Source: Sphingomonas sp. (GTDB lineage: Bacteria; Pseudomonadota; Alphaproteobacteria; Sphingomonadales; Sphingomonadaceae). Taken from it: a stretch of DNA of 51,034 nucleotides. This document shows, piece by piece, positions 8,994 through 17,040 of the stretch (its first letter is position 1; each line of letters starts with the position of its first letter). The translations under genes were made by a program, and so were the position numbers. Where the stretch lies: the NCBI RefSeq assembly GCF_026460985.1, contig NZ_JAPKNM010000072.1:1-51034 (forward strand), written 5' to 3'. The notes under the pieces are model-generated. The model was not told the DNA's origin. It worked only from the letters and a program-made list of their open reading frames with translations, and made no database searches.

Positions 8994-9246
8994 GCTCATC
9001 CCCTCCTCTGGTGCCGCCATGACCGCCGCGCTTTTCGCGCTGGTCGGTCTCATTTCTTGTTCTTATTTCCCAATATATATGACGTAACCGGAAGGCTCCG
9101 CCAATCCCCTTTTGCCCATTTGTTCCGGCAATGTGGGGTTTCGGTCACACTCCAGACACAGGTGGTCGCCGTCGACCGCGTCGAACGGTGTCCACCGGTG
9201 TCAACTCGAGGTCAAGGCTTCGGTTTTCGCCGGGTCTAGAAGCGCG
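8994..9246 (-). promoter_or_regulatory. upstream region of the TonB receptor
   Basis: Non-coding interval between the receptor start and the end of the second CE12 gene. It contains minus-strand TATATATTGGGAAATAAG (core 9067-9075), which shares TATTGGGAA with the PL11 upstream region. Further out a direct repeat CGGTGTC..CGGTGTC (about 9186-9202) encloses the palindrome CACCGGTG. No terminator is evident for the CE12 gene. Confidence 0.45.
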
Positions 9247-10035
9247 TCAATGGCAGGCGGCGCTGCCGAGCGGCGTGGTCCGGGTGAGGTCGGGGCGTTC
9301 GGCGAGTACCTTCTCGGCCACCGGCACCTTCAGTCCCTTCAGTTCCTGCGCGACCAGATTGGCCATCGCGCGCGCGCCGAGTTCGCTGAAATGGGTGTCG
9401 TCGGCGATCCCCTTGGGGAAGGCGGCGACATTGTCGGCCGGGGCATAATGGAGATAGAGCCTCTTCGACCCCGCCTCGCCGGCGCGGCTGACCAGATCGA
9501 GCGAGCGCGCCTCGAGATCGATCATCGGGGTGTTGGTGCTCGCCACCAACTCGCGCTCCACTTGCGAATAGGCGGCGAAGTCGGCCTTGGCGCGGGGCCC
9601 GTCGAACGAGCGGCGGGCGGGGGGCGTGACCAGCACAGGGGTCAGGCCCCGGCCGCGCGACTCCCAGATCATCCGCAGCAGATTGTCGCGATAGAGCGTC
9701 GCCGCCGGCGCATAGCGCTCGGGGCGCGACACGGACGCGTCGTTATGGCCGAACTGGATCAGCACCAGGTCGCCCAGCTTCGCCTCGGCGAGCAAGGCGT
9801 CCCACTTGCCTTCGGAGATGAAGGTGCGCGTGCTGCGTCCCCCCACCGCGCGGTTGATCACCTCGACGTCCGGCGCGAGCCCGCATTTGAGCATCATGCC
9901 CCAGCCGAGCTGCGGATACTTGTCCGCGCCGTAATTGGCCGCGGTCGAATCGCTCGCGATCAGGATGCGCTGCTGCGCGCTTGCGGGTAGGGCGGTGGCG
10001 AGCAAGGCCGCGGCCGCGACGAGCAGCGCCCTCAT
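9247..10035 (-). CDS. CE12-like rhamnogalacturonan acetylesterase (single-domain SGNH)
   Basis: Exported esterase of 262 residues, about the length of the compact fungal RG acetylesterase. Signal peptide (MRALLVAAAALLATALPASA), then IASDSTAANYG (Ser30), IQFGHNDASV (Asn98) and ADDTHFSELGA (Asp212, His215). It lacks the extra N-terminal domain of the first CE12. The ATG overlaps the stop of the rhamnose dehydrogenase gene as ATGA; a longer frame running back to 10,431 only shadows that gene. Being in the IclR/rhamnose unit, it is probably induced by rhamnose rather than with the lyase unit. Confidence 0.93.
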   Translation of the reverse strand: MRALLVAAAALLATALPASAQQRILIASDSTAANYGADKYPQLGWGMMLKCGLAPDVEVINRAVGGRSTRTFISEGKWDALLAEAKLGDLVLIQFGHNDASVSRPERYAPAATLYRDNLLRMIWESRGRGLTPVLVTPPARRSFDGPRAKADFAAYSQVERELVASTNTPMIDLEARSLDLVSRAGEAGSKRLYLHYAPADNVAAFPKGIADDTHFSELGARAMANLVAQELKGLKVPVAEKVLAERPDLTRTTPLGSAACH

Positions 10036-10796
10036 TGCAGGTTCACGAAAGCGCCGCCGTCGACGAGCAGCGCGGCACCGGTGACATAGGCGGCCATGTC
10101 CGAAGCGAGGAATATGATCGGGCCGGCGAGATCCTCGGCCTGGCCGAGCCGGCCGAGGGGGATGCGGCCTTCCATGTACTTGCGCTTCGCCTCGTCGGCG
10201 AGATCCTCCTTGTTGATCTCGGTCAGGATCGTGCCGGGGAGGACCGAATTGCAGCGGATATTGTGCTTGCCGAGCGCGATCGCGGTCGACTGCATCAGCG
10301 AATGGAGCCCCGCCTTGGTCGGCGTATAGTGCGTCTGATATTCGCCGCCGACCAAGGCCGAGATCGACGAGACCGCGATCAGCGCGCCGCCATGGCCCTG
10401 CTTCACCATCTGGTTGGCCGCTGCCTGGCACATGAAATAGCCGCCGAGCAGATTGACCTGCATCGTGCGCTGGACGGTCTCGACCGGCATGTCGAGGAAG
10501 CTGTGGAAGGGGCAGATCCCGGCGTTGGAGACCATCACGTCGACCTTGCCGAACGCCTCGACCGCCTTGGCCACGAACTCGGTTGCGGTCTCGGGCGCGG
10601 CGACGTCGCCCTTCACCGCAAGGCCGCGCCGGCCGGCGGCCTCGATCTCGGCGATGCAGGCCGCAGCGTCGTCGTCGCGGCTGTGATAGTTGATCGCGAC
10701 GTCCGCGCCCGCCTTGGCTGCGCCCACCGCCGCGGCGCGGCCGATGCCCGTCGATGCGCCCGTGACGAGCACGGTCTTGCCTTCCAACAACTTCAC
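10032..10796 (-). CDS. L-rhamnose 1-dehydrogenase (SDR)
   Basis: Classical short-chain dehydrogenase of 254 residues, proposed to oxidise L-rhamnose to L-rhamnono-1,4-lactone, the first step of the non-phosphorylating pathway. Features: VTGASTGIGRA nucleotide motif at residues 11-21, VSNAGICPF, Ser of SSISALVGG, and the YTPTKAG catalytic Tyr/Lys pair near 155. The sequence resembles the LRA1 type. SDRs are hard to assign by eye; the call depends on the rest of the pathway (dehydratase, lactonase, second SDR, FAH hydrolase) lying divergent next door. It starts 19 bases after the IclR gene. Confidence 0.87.
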   Translation of the reverse strand: MKLLEGKTVLVTGASTGIGRAAAVGAAKAGADVAINYHSRDDDAAACIAEIEAAGRRGLAVKGDVAAPETATEFVAKAVEAFGKVDVMVSNAGICPFHSFLDMPVETVQRTMQVNLLGGYFMCQAAANQMVKQGHGGALIAVSSISALVGGEYQTHYTPTKAGLHSLMQSTAIALGKHNIRCNSVLPGTILTEINKEDLADEAKRKYMEGRIPLGRLGQAEDLAGPIIFLASDMAAYVTGAALLVDGGAFVNLQ

Positions 10797-10815
10797 TTGC
10801 CTCTCCCGGATAGGA

Positions 10816-11646
10816 TTATCTGCGCGTGCGGCGCGGCGGGCGCACGTCGGGGCTCCAGCCCAGATCGGTGCTGATCCGCTGCGCGGTCTCGCGGACCTCG
10901 GTGCTCAAAGCCGCCATCCGCTCGTCGTCCATATATTGCGCCGCGCTCGACACGCTGATCGCCGCGACGATCTTGCCCGAGACGTCGCGCACCGGCGCGG
11001 CGACGCAGCGTATCTGGTCCTCATTCTCCTCCAGGTCGAACGCGTGGCCCGCCTGGGCATAGCCGCGCATCCGCTCGAACCAGAGCTCGCGGTCGGCGCT
11101 GGGGGCGCCATGCGCCTGGTCGGCATCGAACACGCGCGTCCATTCGGCCTCGCTGGCGTCGACGAGCAGCGCCTTGCCGAGCCCGGTCGAGGTGAGCGGC
11201 TGGCGGTCGCCGATGCGGCTCGAGATCTCGACGCGGCGGCGGCCGGGGATCTTGTCGAGGTAGAGCGCGAGGTCGCCGTCCATTCTCCCCAGATGCACCG
11301 TGTCCTCGGACGCCGCGGCGAGCTCTTCCATGCGCGGGCGCGCGATCTGGACGATGTCGGCCTGGCTTTGCGCGAGGAAGCCGAGCTGAATGAGTTTCGG
11401 GCCGAGCTGATAGCCGTCGCGCGGCAGATAGGTGAGGAAGCCGCGATCGATCAGCGCGTTGGCGAGCCGGTGGGTGGTCGAGCGCGTGAGCGCCATGCGC
11501 TGCGACAGTTCGGCGAGCTTGATCGGGCCGTCGATCACCTTGTCGAGCATGTCGAGGCCGCGGATCAGCGTCTGGCTGCCCTGCACCTTGGGGCCCGCTT
11601 TCTTGGCGGCGGGTTCCGATTCAGCGTTTGACGTTTCGCGTCTCAT
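10816..11646 (-). CDS. IclR-family regulator of rhamnose genes
   Basis: Transcription regulator of 276 residues. The N-terminal winged helix (about 25-85: QTLIRGLDMLDKVIDG, LSQRMALTRSTTHRLANAL) is followed by the IclR effector-binding domain with GDRQPLTSTGLGKALL and AAPVRDVSGKIVAAISVS. It heads the minus-strand unit with the rhamnose dehydrogenase and is divergent from the rhamnonate dehydratase operon across about 200 bases, so it most likely controls both directions. The effector (rhamnose, rhamnonate or a keto-deoxy intermediate) cannot be read from sequence. The N-terminus, before the helix-turn-helix, is charged and of low complexity. Confidence 0.93.
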   Translation of the reverse strand: MRRETSNAESEPAAKKAGPKVQGSQTLIRGLDMLDKVIDGPIKLAELSQRMALTRSTTHRLANALIDRGFLTYLPRDGYQLGPKLIQLGFLAQSQADIVQIARPRMEELAAASEDTVHLGRMDGDLALYLDKIPGRRRVEISSRIGDRQPLTSTGLGKALLVDASEAEWTRVFDADQAHGAPSADRELWFERMRGYAQAGHAFDLEENEDQIRCVAAPVRDVSGKIVAAISVSSAAQYMDDERMAALSTEVRETAQRISTDLGWSPDVRPPRRTRR

Positions 11647-11850
11647 CTCGTAACATCCTATCCCATAAAGTGAGAAAGTAAAGCATCGGGAGGGGTGCGA
11701 AGCGGCGGAGCATTTTGGCTACCGCCATACCCGTTCATCAAGGCACAGCAGCGCGACGTATCACATGATGGTATGTCATGCTCGCGGTTTTTCACATTAT
11801 CAGGTGGCGTATCCGGATATGGTACGGTGCCGAAAAAGGGATCAGTCGAC
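11647..11850. promoter_or_regulatory. divergent control region, IclR unit / rhamnose operon
   Basis: About 200 non-coding bases, richer in A and T than the flanking genes. Candidate sites: the perfect 10-base palindrome TATCCGGATA at 11810-11819, about 30 bases before the dehydratase start, and the inverted repeat CATGA-N7-TCATG near 11764-11780. IclR proteins bind short palindromes of this size, so these are reasonable operator candidates, unproven. The long open frame starting at 11695 runs through this region, but its first 50 residues have no counterpart in RhmD. Confidence 0.5.
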
Positions 11851-13047
11851 GTGGCGGCAGCCGGCCTTTCGAAGATCAAGCATGTCCGTGCCTTCACCGT
11901 CCGCGGCGGCGGCGCCGATTACCACGATCAGGGCGAGGGGCACTGGATCGACGACCACATCGCCACGCCGATGGCGCGCTATCCCGAATATCGCCAGTCG
12001 CGGCAGAGCTTCGGCATCAACGTGCTCGGCACGCTGATCGTCGAGATCGAGGCCGAGGACGGCACGATCGGCTTCGCGGTGACTACCGGCGGCGAGCCCG
12101 CGGCGTTCATCGTCGAGAAGCATCTCGCCCGCTTCCTCGAGGGCCGAGATCCGCGCGAGGTCGAGAAGATCTGGGACCAGATGTACTTCTCGACGCAATA
12201 TTATGGCCGCAAGGGACTGGTCGTGAATGCGATCTCCGGCGTCGACCTCGCGCTCTGGGACCTGCTCGGCAAGCTGCGCGGCGAGCCCGTCTATCAGATG
12301 CTGGGCGGTGCGGTGCGCGACGAGCTGCAATTCTACGCGACCGGCGCGCGGCCGGACGTCGCCAAGGAGCTGGGCTTCATCGGGGGCAAGCTGCCGCTTC
12401 ACCATGGTCCGGCCGAGGGGCTGGAAGGCCTACACAAGAACATCGCCGAGCTCGCCGAGATGCGAGCCCGCGTCGGCGACGATTTCTGGCTGATGCTCGA
12501 TTGCTGGATGAGCCTCGACCTCGACTATGCCACGCGCCTTGCGCACAGGGCTTACGACGAGTGCGGGCTGAAGTGGATCGAGGAGGCGCTCAGCCCCGAC
12601 GATTACTGGGCCTATGCCGCGCTCAAGAAGAACGCCCCCAAGGGCCTGCTCGTCACCACCGGCGAGCATGAGGCGACCCGTTGGGGCTTCCGCATGCTGA
12701 TGGACATGGAATGCTGCGACATCATCCAGCCCGACGTGGGCTGGTGCGGCGGCGTCACCGAACTGATCAAGATCGCCAACTATGCCGACAGCAAGGGCGT
12801 GCTGATGATCCCGCACGGCTCGAGCGTGTACAGCTACCACTTCGTGATCACCCGGCATAACAGCCCGTTCGCCGAGTTCCTGATGATGCATCCCGGGCCG
12901 ACCGAAGTCGTCCCGATGTTCCACCCGCAATTGATCGGCGAGCCGGTGCCCGTGAACGGGCGCCTGCACGTGAGCGCGCTCGACAAGCCCGGCTTCGGGG
13001 TCGAGCTCAATCGCGACCTGCCGATGCACCGCCCCTACACGCACTGA
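11851..13047 (+). CDS. rhmD: L-rhamnonate dehydratase
   Basis: Mg-dependent enolase-superfamily enzyme that converts L-rhamnonate to 2-keto-3-deoxy-L-rhamnonate. It is strongly similar to E. coli RhmD throughout: [20 protein letters not shown] at the N-terminus, [29 protein letters not shown], metal ligands Asp217 (LDCWMS), Glu244 or Glu245 (WIEEALSP) and Glu272 (TGEHE), His322 of PHGSSVYS, and the ending [16 protein letters not shown]. The GTG at 11851, ten bases after AAAAAGGG, gives 398 residues (E. coli about 405) and is preferred over ATG at 11695, which would add an unrelated extension. First gene of the operon. Confidence 0.95.
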   Translation: MAAAGLSKIKHVRAFTVRGGGADYHDQGEGHWIDDHIATPMARYPEYRQSRQSFGINVLGTLIVEIEAEDGTIGFAVTTGGEPAAFIVEKHLARFLEGRDPREVEKIWDQMYFSTQYYGRKGLVVNAISGVDLALWDLLGKLRGEPVYQMLGGAVRDELQFYATGARPDVAKELGFIGGKLPLHHGPAEGLEGLHKNIAELAEMRARVGDDFWLMLDCWMSLDLDYATRLAHRAYDECGLKWIEEALSPDDYWAYAALKKNAPKGLLVTTGEHEATRWGFRMLMDMECCDIIQPDVGWCGGVTELIKIANYADSKGVLMIPHGSSVYSYHFVITRHNSPFAEFLMMHPGPTEVVPMFHPQLIGEPVPVNGRLHVSALDKPGFGVELNRDLPMHRPYTH

Positions 13048-13067
13048 AAAGCGAGAGACCGACCCAC

Positions 13068-13928
13068 ATGAAACTCTGCCGATTTGGACCCGCCGGAAAC
13101 GAACGCCCCGGCCTGATCGATGCCGAGGGGCGCATCCGCGACCTTTCGGGCCATGTCAGCGACATCGGGCCCGACCAACTCCAGCCCGAAGGCCTCGCCG
13201 CGCTCGCCGCGATCGATCCCGCCTCGCTGCCGCTCGCGCCCGAGGGCGTCCGCTACGGCCCGCCAGTGGCGGTCACGCGCCAGTTCATCGCGATCGGCCT
13301 CAACTATGTCGATCACGCGCACGAATCGAACCTGCCGATCCCCGAGGAACCGGTGATCTTCACCAAGGCGGTGAGCTGCATCCAGGGTCCGCACGACATT
13401 GTCGTGATCCCGCGCGGATCGGTGAAGAGCGACTGGGAAGTCGAGCTCGGCGTGATCATCGGCAAGGGCGGATCGTATATCGACGAGGCGTCGGCGCTCG
13501 ATCATGTCGCCGGCTATTGCGTGGTCCACGACCTTTCCGAGCGCGATTACCAGATCAATCGCGGCGGCACCTGGGACAAGGGCAAGGGCTGCCCGACCTA
13601 TGGCCCGGTCGGCCCGTGGCTGGTGACTTCGGATGAGGTCGGCGATCCGCAGCAGCTTCGCCTCTGGCTCGACGTCAATGGCGAGCGCAAGCAGGACGGC
13701 ACCACTTCGACGATGATCTTCCCGGTCTCGAAGCTCGTGTCGTACGTCAGCGAGTTCATCAAGCTGCTGCCGGGCGACATCATCACCACCGGCACCCCGC
13801 CGGGCGTGGGCATGGGGCAGAAGCCCGAGCCGGTGTACCTCAAGGCGGGCGACAAGGTCGCGCTCGGCATCGAGAAGCTCGGCGAGCAGGCGCAGGACGT
13901 CGTCGCCTGGTCGGAGGCACGCGCTTGA
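13068..13928 (+). CDS. 2,4-diketo-3-deoxy-L-rhamnonate hydrolase (FAH family)
   Basis: Fumarylacetoacetate-hydrolase-fold enzyme, 286 residues. In this pathway (LRA6 type) it cleaves 2,4-diketo-3-deoxy-L-rhamnonate into pyruvate and L-lactate. The FAH core is clear: FIAIGLNYVDHAHESN, PVIFTKAVSCIQGP, the metal-ligand block SDWEVELGVIIG, and the C-terminal LLPGDIITTGTPPGVGMG. Position between rhamnonate dehydratase (20 bases upstream) and an SDR (4-base overlap) fixes the assignment far better than the family alone, which also contains acylpyruvases and other diketo-acid hydrolases. Confidence 0.92.
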   Translation: MKLCRFGPAGNERPGLIDAEGRIRDLSGHVSDIGPDQLQPEGLAALAAIDPASLPLAPEGVRYGPPVAVTRQFIAIGLNYVDHAHESNLPIPEEPVIFTKAVSCIQGPHDIVVIPRGSVKSDWEVELGVIIGKGGSYIDEASALDHVAGYCVVHDLSERDYQINRGGTWDKGKGCPTYGPVGPWLVTSDEVGDPQQLRLWLDVNGERKQDGTTSTMIFPVSKLVSYVSEFIKLLPGDIITTGTPPGVGMGQKPEPVYLKAGDKVALGIEKLGEQAQDVVAWSEARA

Positions 13929-14674
13929 CGCTCTATCCGGATCGCTTCGCGGGCCGCACCGCAGTCATCACCGGCGGCGCTTCCGGACTCGGCCGCGCCG
14001 TCGCCAAGCGCTTCGTCGCCGAGGGCGGCAAGGTGGCATTGTGGGATGTCAACGCTGACTGGCTCGCCGACGTGGCGGGCGAGGTCGGCGCCGCGCACAC
14101 GGCTTTGGTGGACGTTTCGGATGCCGCCGCGGTCGCCGCGGCCGCTGCCGGGACCGCCGCGGCGCTCGGCCGGATCGACGTGCTCGTCTGCTCGGCGGGC
14201 ATCACCGGCGCCACCGCGCCCGCGCACGAATATCCGCTCGACAGCTGGGAGCGCGTGGTCGAGATCAATCTGAACGGCCTGTTCTACTGCTGCCGCTCGG
14301 TCGTCCCCTACATGCTCCAGAACGGCTATGGCCGCATCGTCAACGTATCGTCGGTGGCGGGCAAGGAAGGCAATCCCAACGCCTCGGCCTATTCGGCGTC
14401 CAAGGCGGGCGTGATCGGCTTCACCAAGTCGCTCGGCAAGGAGCTGGCGGGCAAGGGGATCATCGCCAACGCGCTGACACCGGCGACCTTCGAGAGCCCG
14501 ATCCTCGACCAGCTTCCCGCTAGCCAGGTCGACTATATGCGCTCGAAGATCCCGATGGGCCGGCTGGGCGAGGCCGAGGAAAGCGCCGCGATGATCCTGT
14601 TCATGGCGAGCGAGGAATGCAGCTTCACCACGGCGTCGACCTTCGACACCTCGGGCGGGCGGACGACGTACTGA
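13925..14674 (+). CDS. 2-keto-3-deoxy-L-rhamnonate 4-dehydrogenase (SDR)
   Basis: Short-chain dehydrogenase of 249 residues, proposed to oxidise C4 of 2-keto-3-deoxy-L-rhamnonate and give the substrate of the adjacent FAH hydrolase (LRA5 type). It has VITGGASGLGRA (residues 13-24), SAGITGAT, VSSVAGKEGNPNAS and the YSASKAG active-site pair. The start is TTG, overlapping the upstream stop as TTGA. The protein differs clearly from the other SDR in the locus (10,032-10,796), in line with a different step. It ends only a few bases before an inverted repeat. Confidence 0.88.
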   Translation: MTLYPDRFAGRTAVITGGASGLGRAVAKRFVAEGGKVALWDVNADWLADVAGEVGAAHTALVDVSDAAAVAAAAAGTAAALGRIDVLVCSAGITGATAPAHEYPLDSWERVVEINLNGLFYCCRSVVPYMLQNGYGRIVNVSSVAGKEGNPNASAYSASKAGVIGFTKSLGKELAGKGIIANALTPATFESPILDQLPASQVDYMRSKIPMGRLGEAEESAAMILFMASEECSFTTASTFDTSGGRTTY

Positions 14675-14681
14675 CGAAACT

Positions 14682-14786
14682 AAGCCCCTCCCCTTCAGGG
14701 GAGGGGTTGGGGTGGGGCCTTTCCGCGAGTACCGTCTCTGCGAGACCTCCCCCACCCCCAACCCCTCCCCTGAAGGGGAGGGGCTT
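14682..14786. repeat. inverted intergenic repeat, family A, copy 1
   Basis: Two arms of about 36 bases (AAGCCCCTCCCCTTCAGGGG.. from 14682 and ..CCCCTGAAGGGGAGGGGCTT ending at 14786) are inverted copies, with about 33 bases between. Each arm is itself palindromic around CCCTTCAGGG. A second copy with nearly identical arms lies at 43,375-43,480. It splits the rhamnose operon between the dehydrogenase and the lactonase genes. Confidence 0.92.
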
Positions 14787-14804
14787 GATAGGAGGAAGAG
14801 GTTA

Positions 14805-15707
14805 GTGGCGCGCGATCTGCCGTTCATCGATGCCCATGTGCATCTCTGGGACCTCGACCGTATCGCCTATCCCTGGCTGACGCCGCCCTTTGCCGATGAC
14901 GGCCCCAACGGCAGCGTCGAGCCGATCGCCAGGACCTACCTCCTCGACGACTATCTCGCCGACGCCCAGGGCTGGGACGTGCGCGGGATCGTCCATGTCG
15001 ATGCCGGCGCCGACGCCGGCGCGGCGCTGGCCGAGACCGAATGGCTGCAGGGCCTCCACGACGCGCGCGGCATGCCCAATGCGATCGTCGCCTTCGCCGC
15101 GCTCGACGATCCGGGCGTGGAGGCTTTGCTCGACGCGCATGCTGCGCATCATGCCGTCCGCGGCATCCGCCATATCGTCAACTGGCACGCAGATCCGCGC
15201 CGCACCTATAGCCGCCGGGACGTGACACAGGACGAGGCCTGGGCGCAGGGCTTCGCGCTGCTCGGCAAGTATCAGCTGAGCTTCGATCTCCAGGCCTATC
15301 CTGGCCAGTTCCCCGGACTCGCCAAGCTGATCGCGCAGCACCCCGAAACGCAGGTCGTCATCAACCATAGCGGCATGGCCGTTCCCGGCGAATGGGAGCA
15401 ATGGCGCACCGGCATGGCCGCGCTCGCCGCTCTGCCCAATGTCGCGACCAAGCTTTCGGGCATGGGCTTCACCCATCGCCCGTGGAGCCTCGACCAGGCG
15501 CGGCCCTACATCCTCGAGGCGATCGAACTGTTCGGCACCGATCGCGCGATGTTCGCCAGCGACTTCCCGACCGACAAGCTCTTCGGCAGCTTCGCGCAGC
15601 ATCTGGGTGCCTACGACGCGATCACCGCCGGCTTCAGCGAGGACGAGCGGCGCGCCCTGTGGGGACGCAACGCCGATCGCATCTACCGGCTCGGGCTGGG
15701 CGTCTAG
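14805..15707 (+). CDS. L-rhamnono-1,4-lactonase (amidohydrolase family)
   Basis: Amidohydrolase-2/COG3618 protein of 300 residues that opens L-rhamnono-1,4-lactone to L-rhamnonate (LRA2 type). The N-terminal metal motif DAHVHLWDL carries His11 and His13; VRGIRHIVNWHADP, VVINHSGMAVP and the C-terminal RAMFASDFPTDKLFGSF (metal-binding Asp) complete the TIM-barrel signature. The frame stays open further upstream, but there it only translates the inverted repeat, so the GTG at 14805, preceded by GGAGGAAGAGGTTA, is taken as the start. Its position between the keto-deoxyrhamnonate dehydrogenase and the transporter supports the pathway call. Confidence 0.91.
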   Translation: MARDLPFIDAHVHLWDLDRIAYPWLTPPFADDGPNGSVEPIARTYLLDDYLADAQGWDVRGIVHVDAGADAGAALAETEWLQGLHDARGMPNAIVAFAALDDPGVEALLDAHAAHHAVRGIRHIVNWHADPRRTYSRRDVTQDEAWAQGFALLGKYQLSFDLQAYPGQFPGLAKLIAQHPETQVVINHSGMAVPGEWEQWRTGMAALAALPNVATKLSGMGFTHRPWSLDQARPYILEAIELFGTDRAMFASDFPTDKLFGSFAQHLGAYDAITAGFSEDERRALWGRNADRIYRLGLGV

Positions 15708-15713
15708 GGGGCA

Positions 15714-17006
15714 ATGATGCGCGAGACCCGGGACCATAAGTGGCGCAACACGATCCTTGCAGGGCTCGCCAACTATATCGACGCGGGATCGATCGTCGCC
15801 GGATCGGTGGCGCTGGCGCTGTGGAAGGAGATCTACGGACTCTCCGACAATTTCATCGGCCTGATCGGCGCGTTCAGCGCCAATGCGATCTCGGCGGGTG
15901 TGGGCGCGCTGATCGGCGGCGTGCTGTGCGACAAGTTCGGGCGGAAGAAGATCTACCAGTACGACATGCTGTTCTACGCCTTCGGCATGCTCTTCCTTGT
16001 CTTCGCCTCGGCGCCGTGGATGATCGTATTGGGCTTCGTGCTCGTCGGTCTCGCGGTGGGCGCGGACATCCCCGCCTCCTGGTCGCTGATCGCCGAGCAG
16101 GCGCCCGACGACAAGCGCGGCGCGCATTCGGGCGTCGCGCAATTGCTCTGGTATCTGGGGCCGGTCGCGGTGCTGGTCGCGGCCTATTTCCTCCAGCCTT
16201 GGGGGATCACCGGCATTCGCTGGCTGTTCGCGCACCTCGCGGTGCTCGCGATCGCGCTCACCTTCCTCCGCTCGCGGATGCGGGAATCGCAGCGCTGGGA
16301 GGAGGCGCAGGCCGCCTCGGCGGGGCAGGCGCTCAGCCGGAACTGGCGCGAATTGTTCAGCCCGCGCTACTTGGGCGCGATGCTGTTCCTCGCCGCGATG
16401 TACGGCTTCTGGAACCTCTGGGCGGGCTATAACGGCTTCTTCACGCCGTTCCTGATCGCGCAGAACAACCTGCCGGCCTGGACCGCGACGATGCTGCCGG
16501 CGAGCTATTTCCTGATCGGCATGTTCTCGATCCTCGGCATCTTCATGACGCTGTCGGACAAGGTGAACCAGCGGCTGCTGTTCGGCATCTCGGCGGCGCT
16601 GCACGTGGTCGGCATGGCGCTGCTCGCGATATTCGGCTTCAAGCTCGAGATCGTCATCCTGCACGTGATCATCATGGGCGTGGCCGGCGGCTTTGGCGCA
16701 CAGAGCTTCTTCCAGCTCTGGTCGGCCGAACTCTTCCCGACCGCGATCCGCTCGACCGCGCAGGGCGCCACCTTCGCGATCGTGCGTATCGGTCTCGGCA
16801 TCTGGAGCCTCGCGGTGCCGACGCTGGCGGCGCACGACTTCACCACGCTTGCGTGGATCCTCACCGGTTTCCTCGTCGCCTCGGGGGTGATCGGGCTGAT
16901 CTGGGCGCCGCGCAACGAGGGCAAGTCGCTCGAGGAGATCGCGGCAATGCCGTCATCCCGGCGAACGCCGGGATCTCGGGCGGCAAGCGAACGGCCCGTG
17001 GCCTGA
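15714..17006 (+). CDS. MFS sugar transporter (probable L-rhamnose uptake)
   Basis: Inner-membrane major-facilitator transporter of 430 residues with about 12 hydrophobic segments and sugar-porter signatures: GGVLCDKFGRKKIYQYD in loop 2-3 and the second-half ELFPTAIRSTAQG segment. It begins 6 bases after the lactonase gene, so it probably imports rhamnose or a rhamnose-bearing disaccharide. The C-terminus is unusual: after IWAPRNEGKSLEEIAAM the last 18 residues (PSSRRTPGS..RPVA) are encoded by an inverted intergenic repeat, which also supplies the stop. The original tail has probably been replaced. Confidence 0.88.
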   Translation: MMRETRDHKWRNTILAGLANYIDAGSIVAGSVALALWKEIYGLSDNFIGLIGAFSANAISAGVGALIGGVLCDKFGRKKIYQYDMLFYAFGMLFLVFASAPWMIVLGFVLVGLAVGADIPASWSLIAEQAPDDKRGAHSGVAQLLWYLGPVAVLVAAYFLQPWGITGIRWLFAHLAVLAIALTFLRSRMRESQRWEEAQAASAGQALSRNWRELFSPRYLGAMLFLAAMYGFWNLWAGYNGFFTPFLIAQNNLPAWTATMLPASYFLIGMFSILGIFMTLSDKVNQRLLFGISAALHVVGMALLAIFGFKLEIVILHVIIMGVAGGFGAQSFFQLWSAELFPTAIRSTAQGATFAIVRIGLGIWSLAVPTLAAHDFTTLAWILTGFLVASGVIGLIWAPRNEGKSLEEIAAMPSSRRTPGSRAASERPVA

Positions 17007-17031
17007 GGTCCCGGCTTTCGCCGGGATGACG
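16951..17031. repeat. inverted intergenic repeat, family B, copy 1
   Basis: Arms CGTCATCCCGGCGAACGCCG.. (16951-16977) and ..CGGCTTTCGCCGGGATGACG (17005-17031) are inverted copies with two mismatches in 27 and a 27-base spacer. The same family recurs at 42,199-42,288. It overlaps the 3' end of the MFS gene and lies between two convergent genes, where a hairpin could stop transcription in both directions. Confidence 0.9.
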
Positions 17032-17040
17032 GAGGAGGGG

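Noticed and set aside
9247..10431. 394-residue version of the second CE12 esterase
   Set aside because: Residues before the signal peptide are a shadow of the rhamnose dehydrogenase gene; ATG at 10035 with an ATGA overlap is the natural start.
11695..11850. N-terminal extension of rhamnonate dehydratase from the ATG at 11695
   Set aside because: The extra 52 residues have no counterpart in RhmD and cover the divergent promoter region with its palindromes.
14682..14786. Insertion sequence or transposon end
   Set aside because: The inverted repeats have no transposase gene between them and are only about 105 bases long; they are small non-coding dispersed elements.
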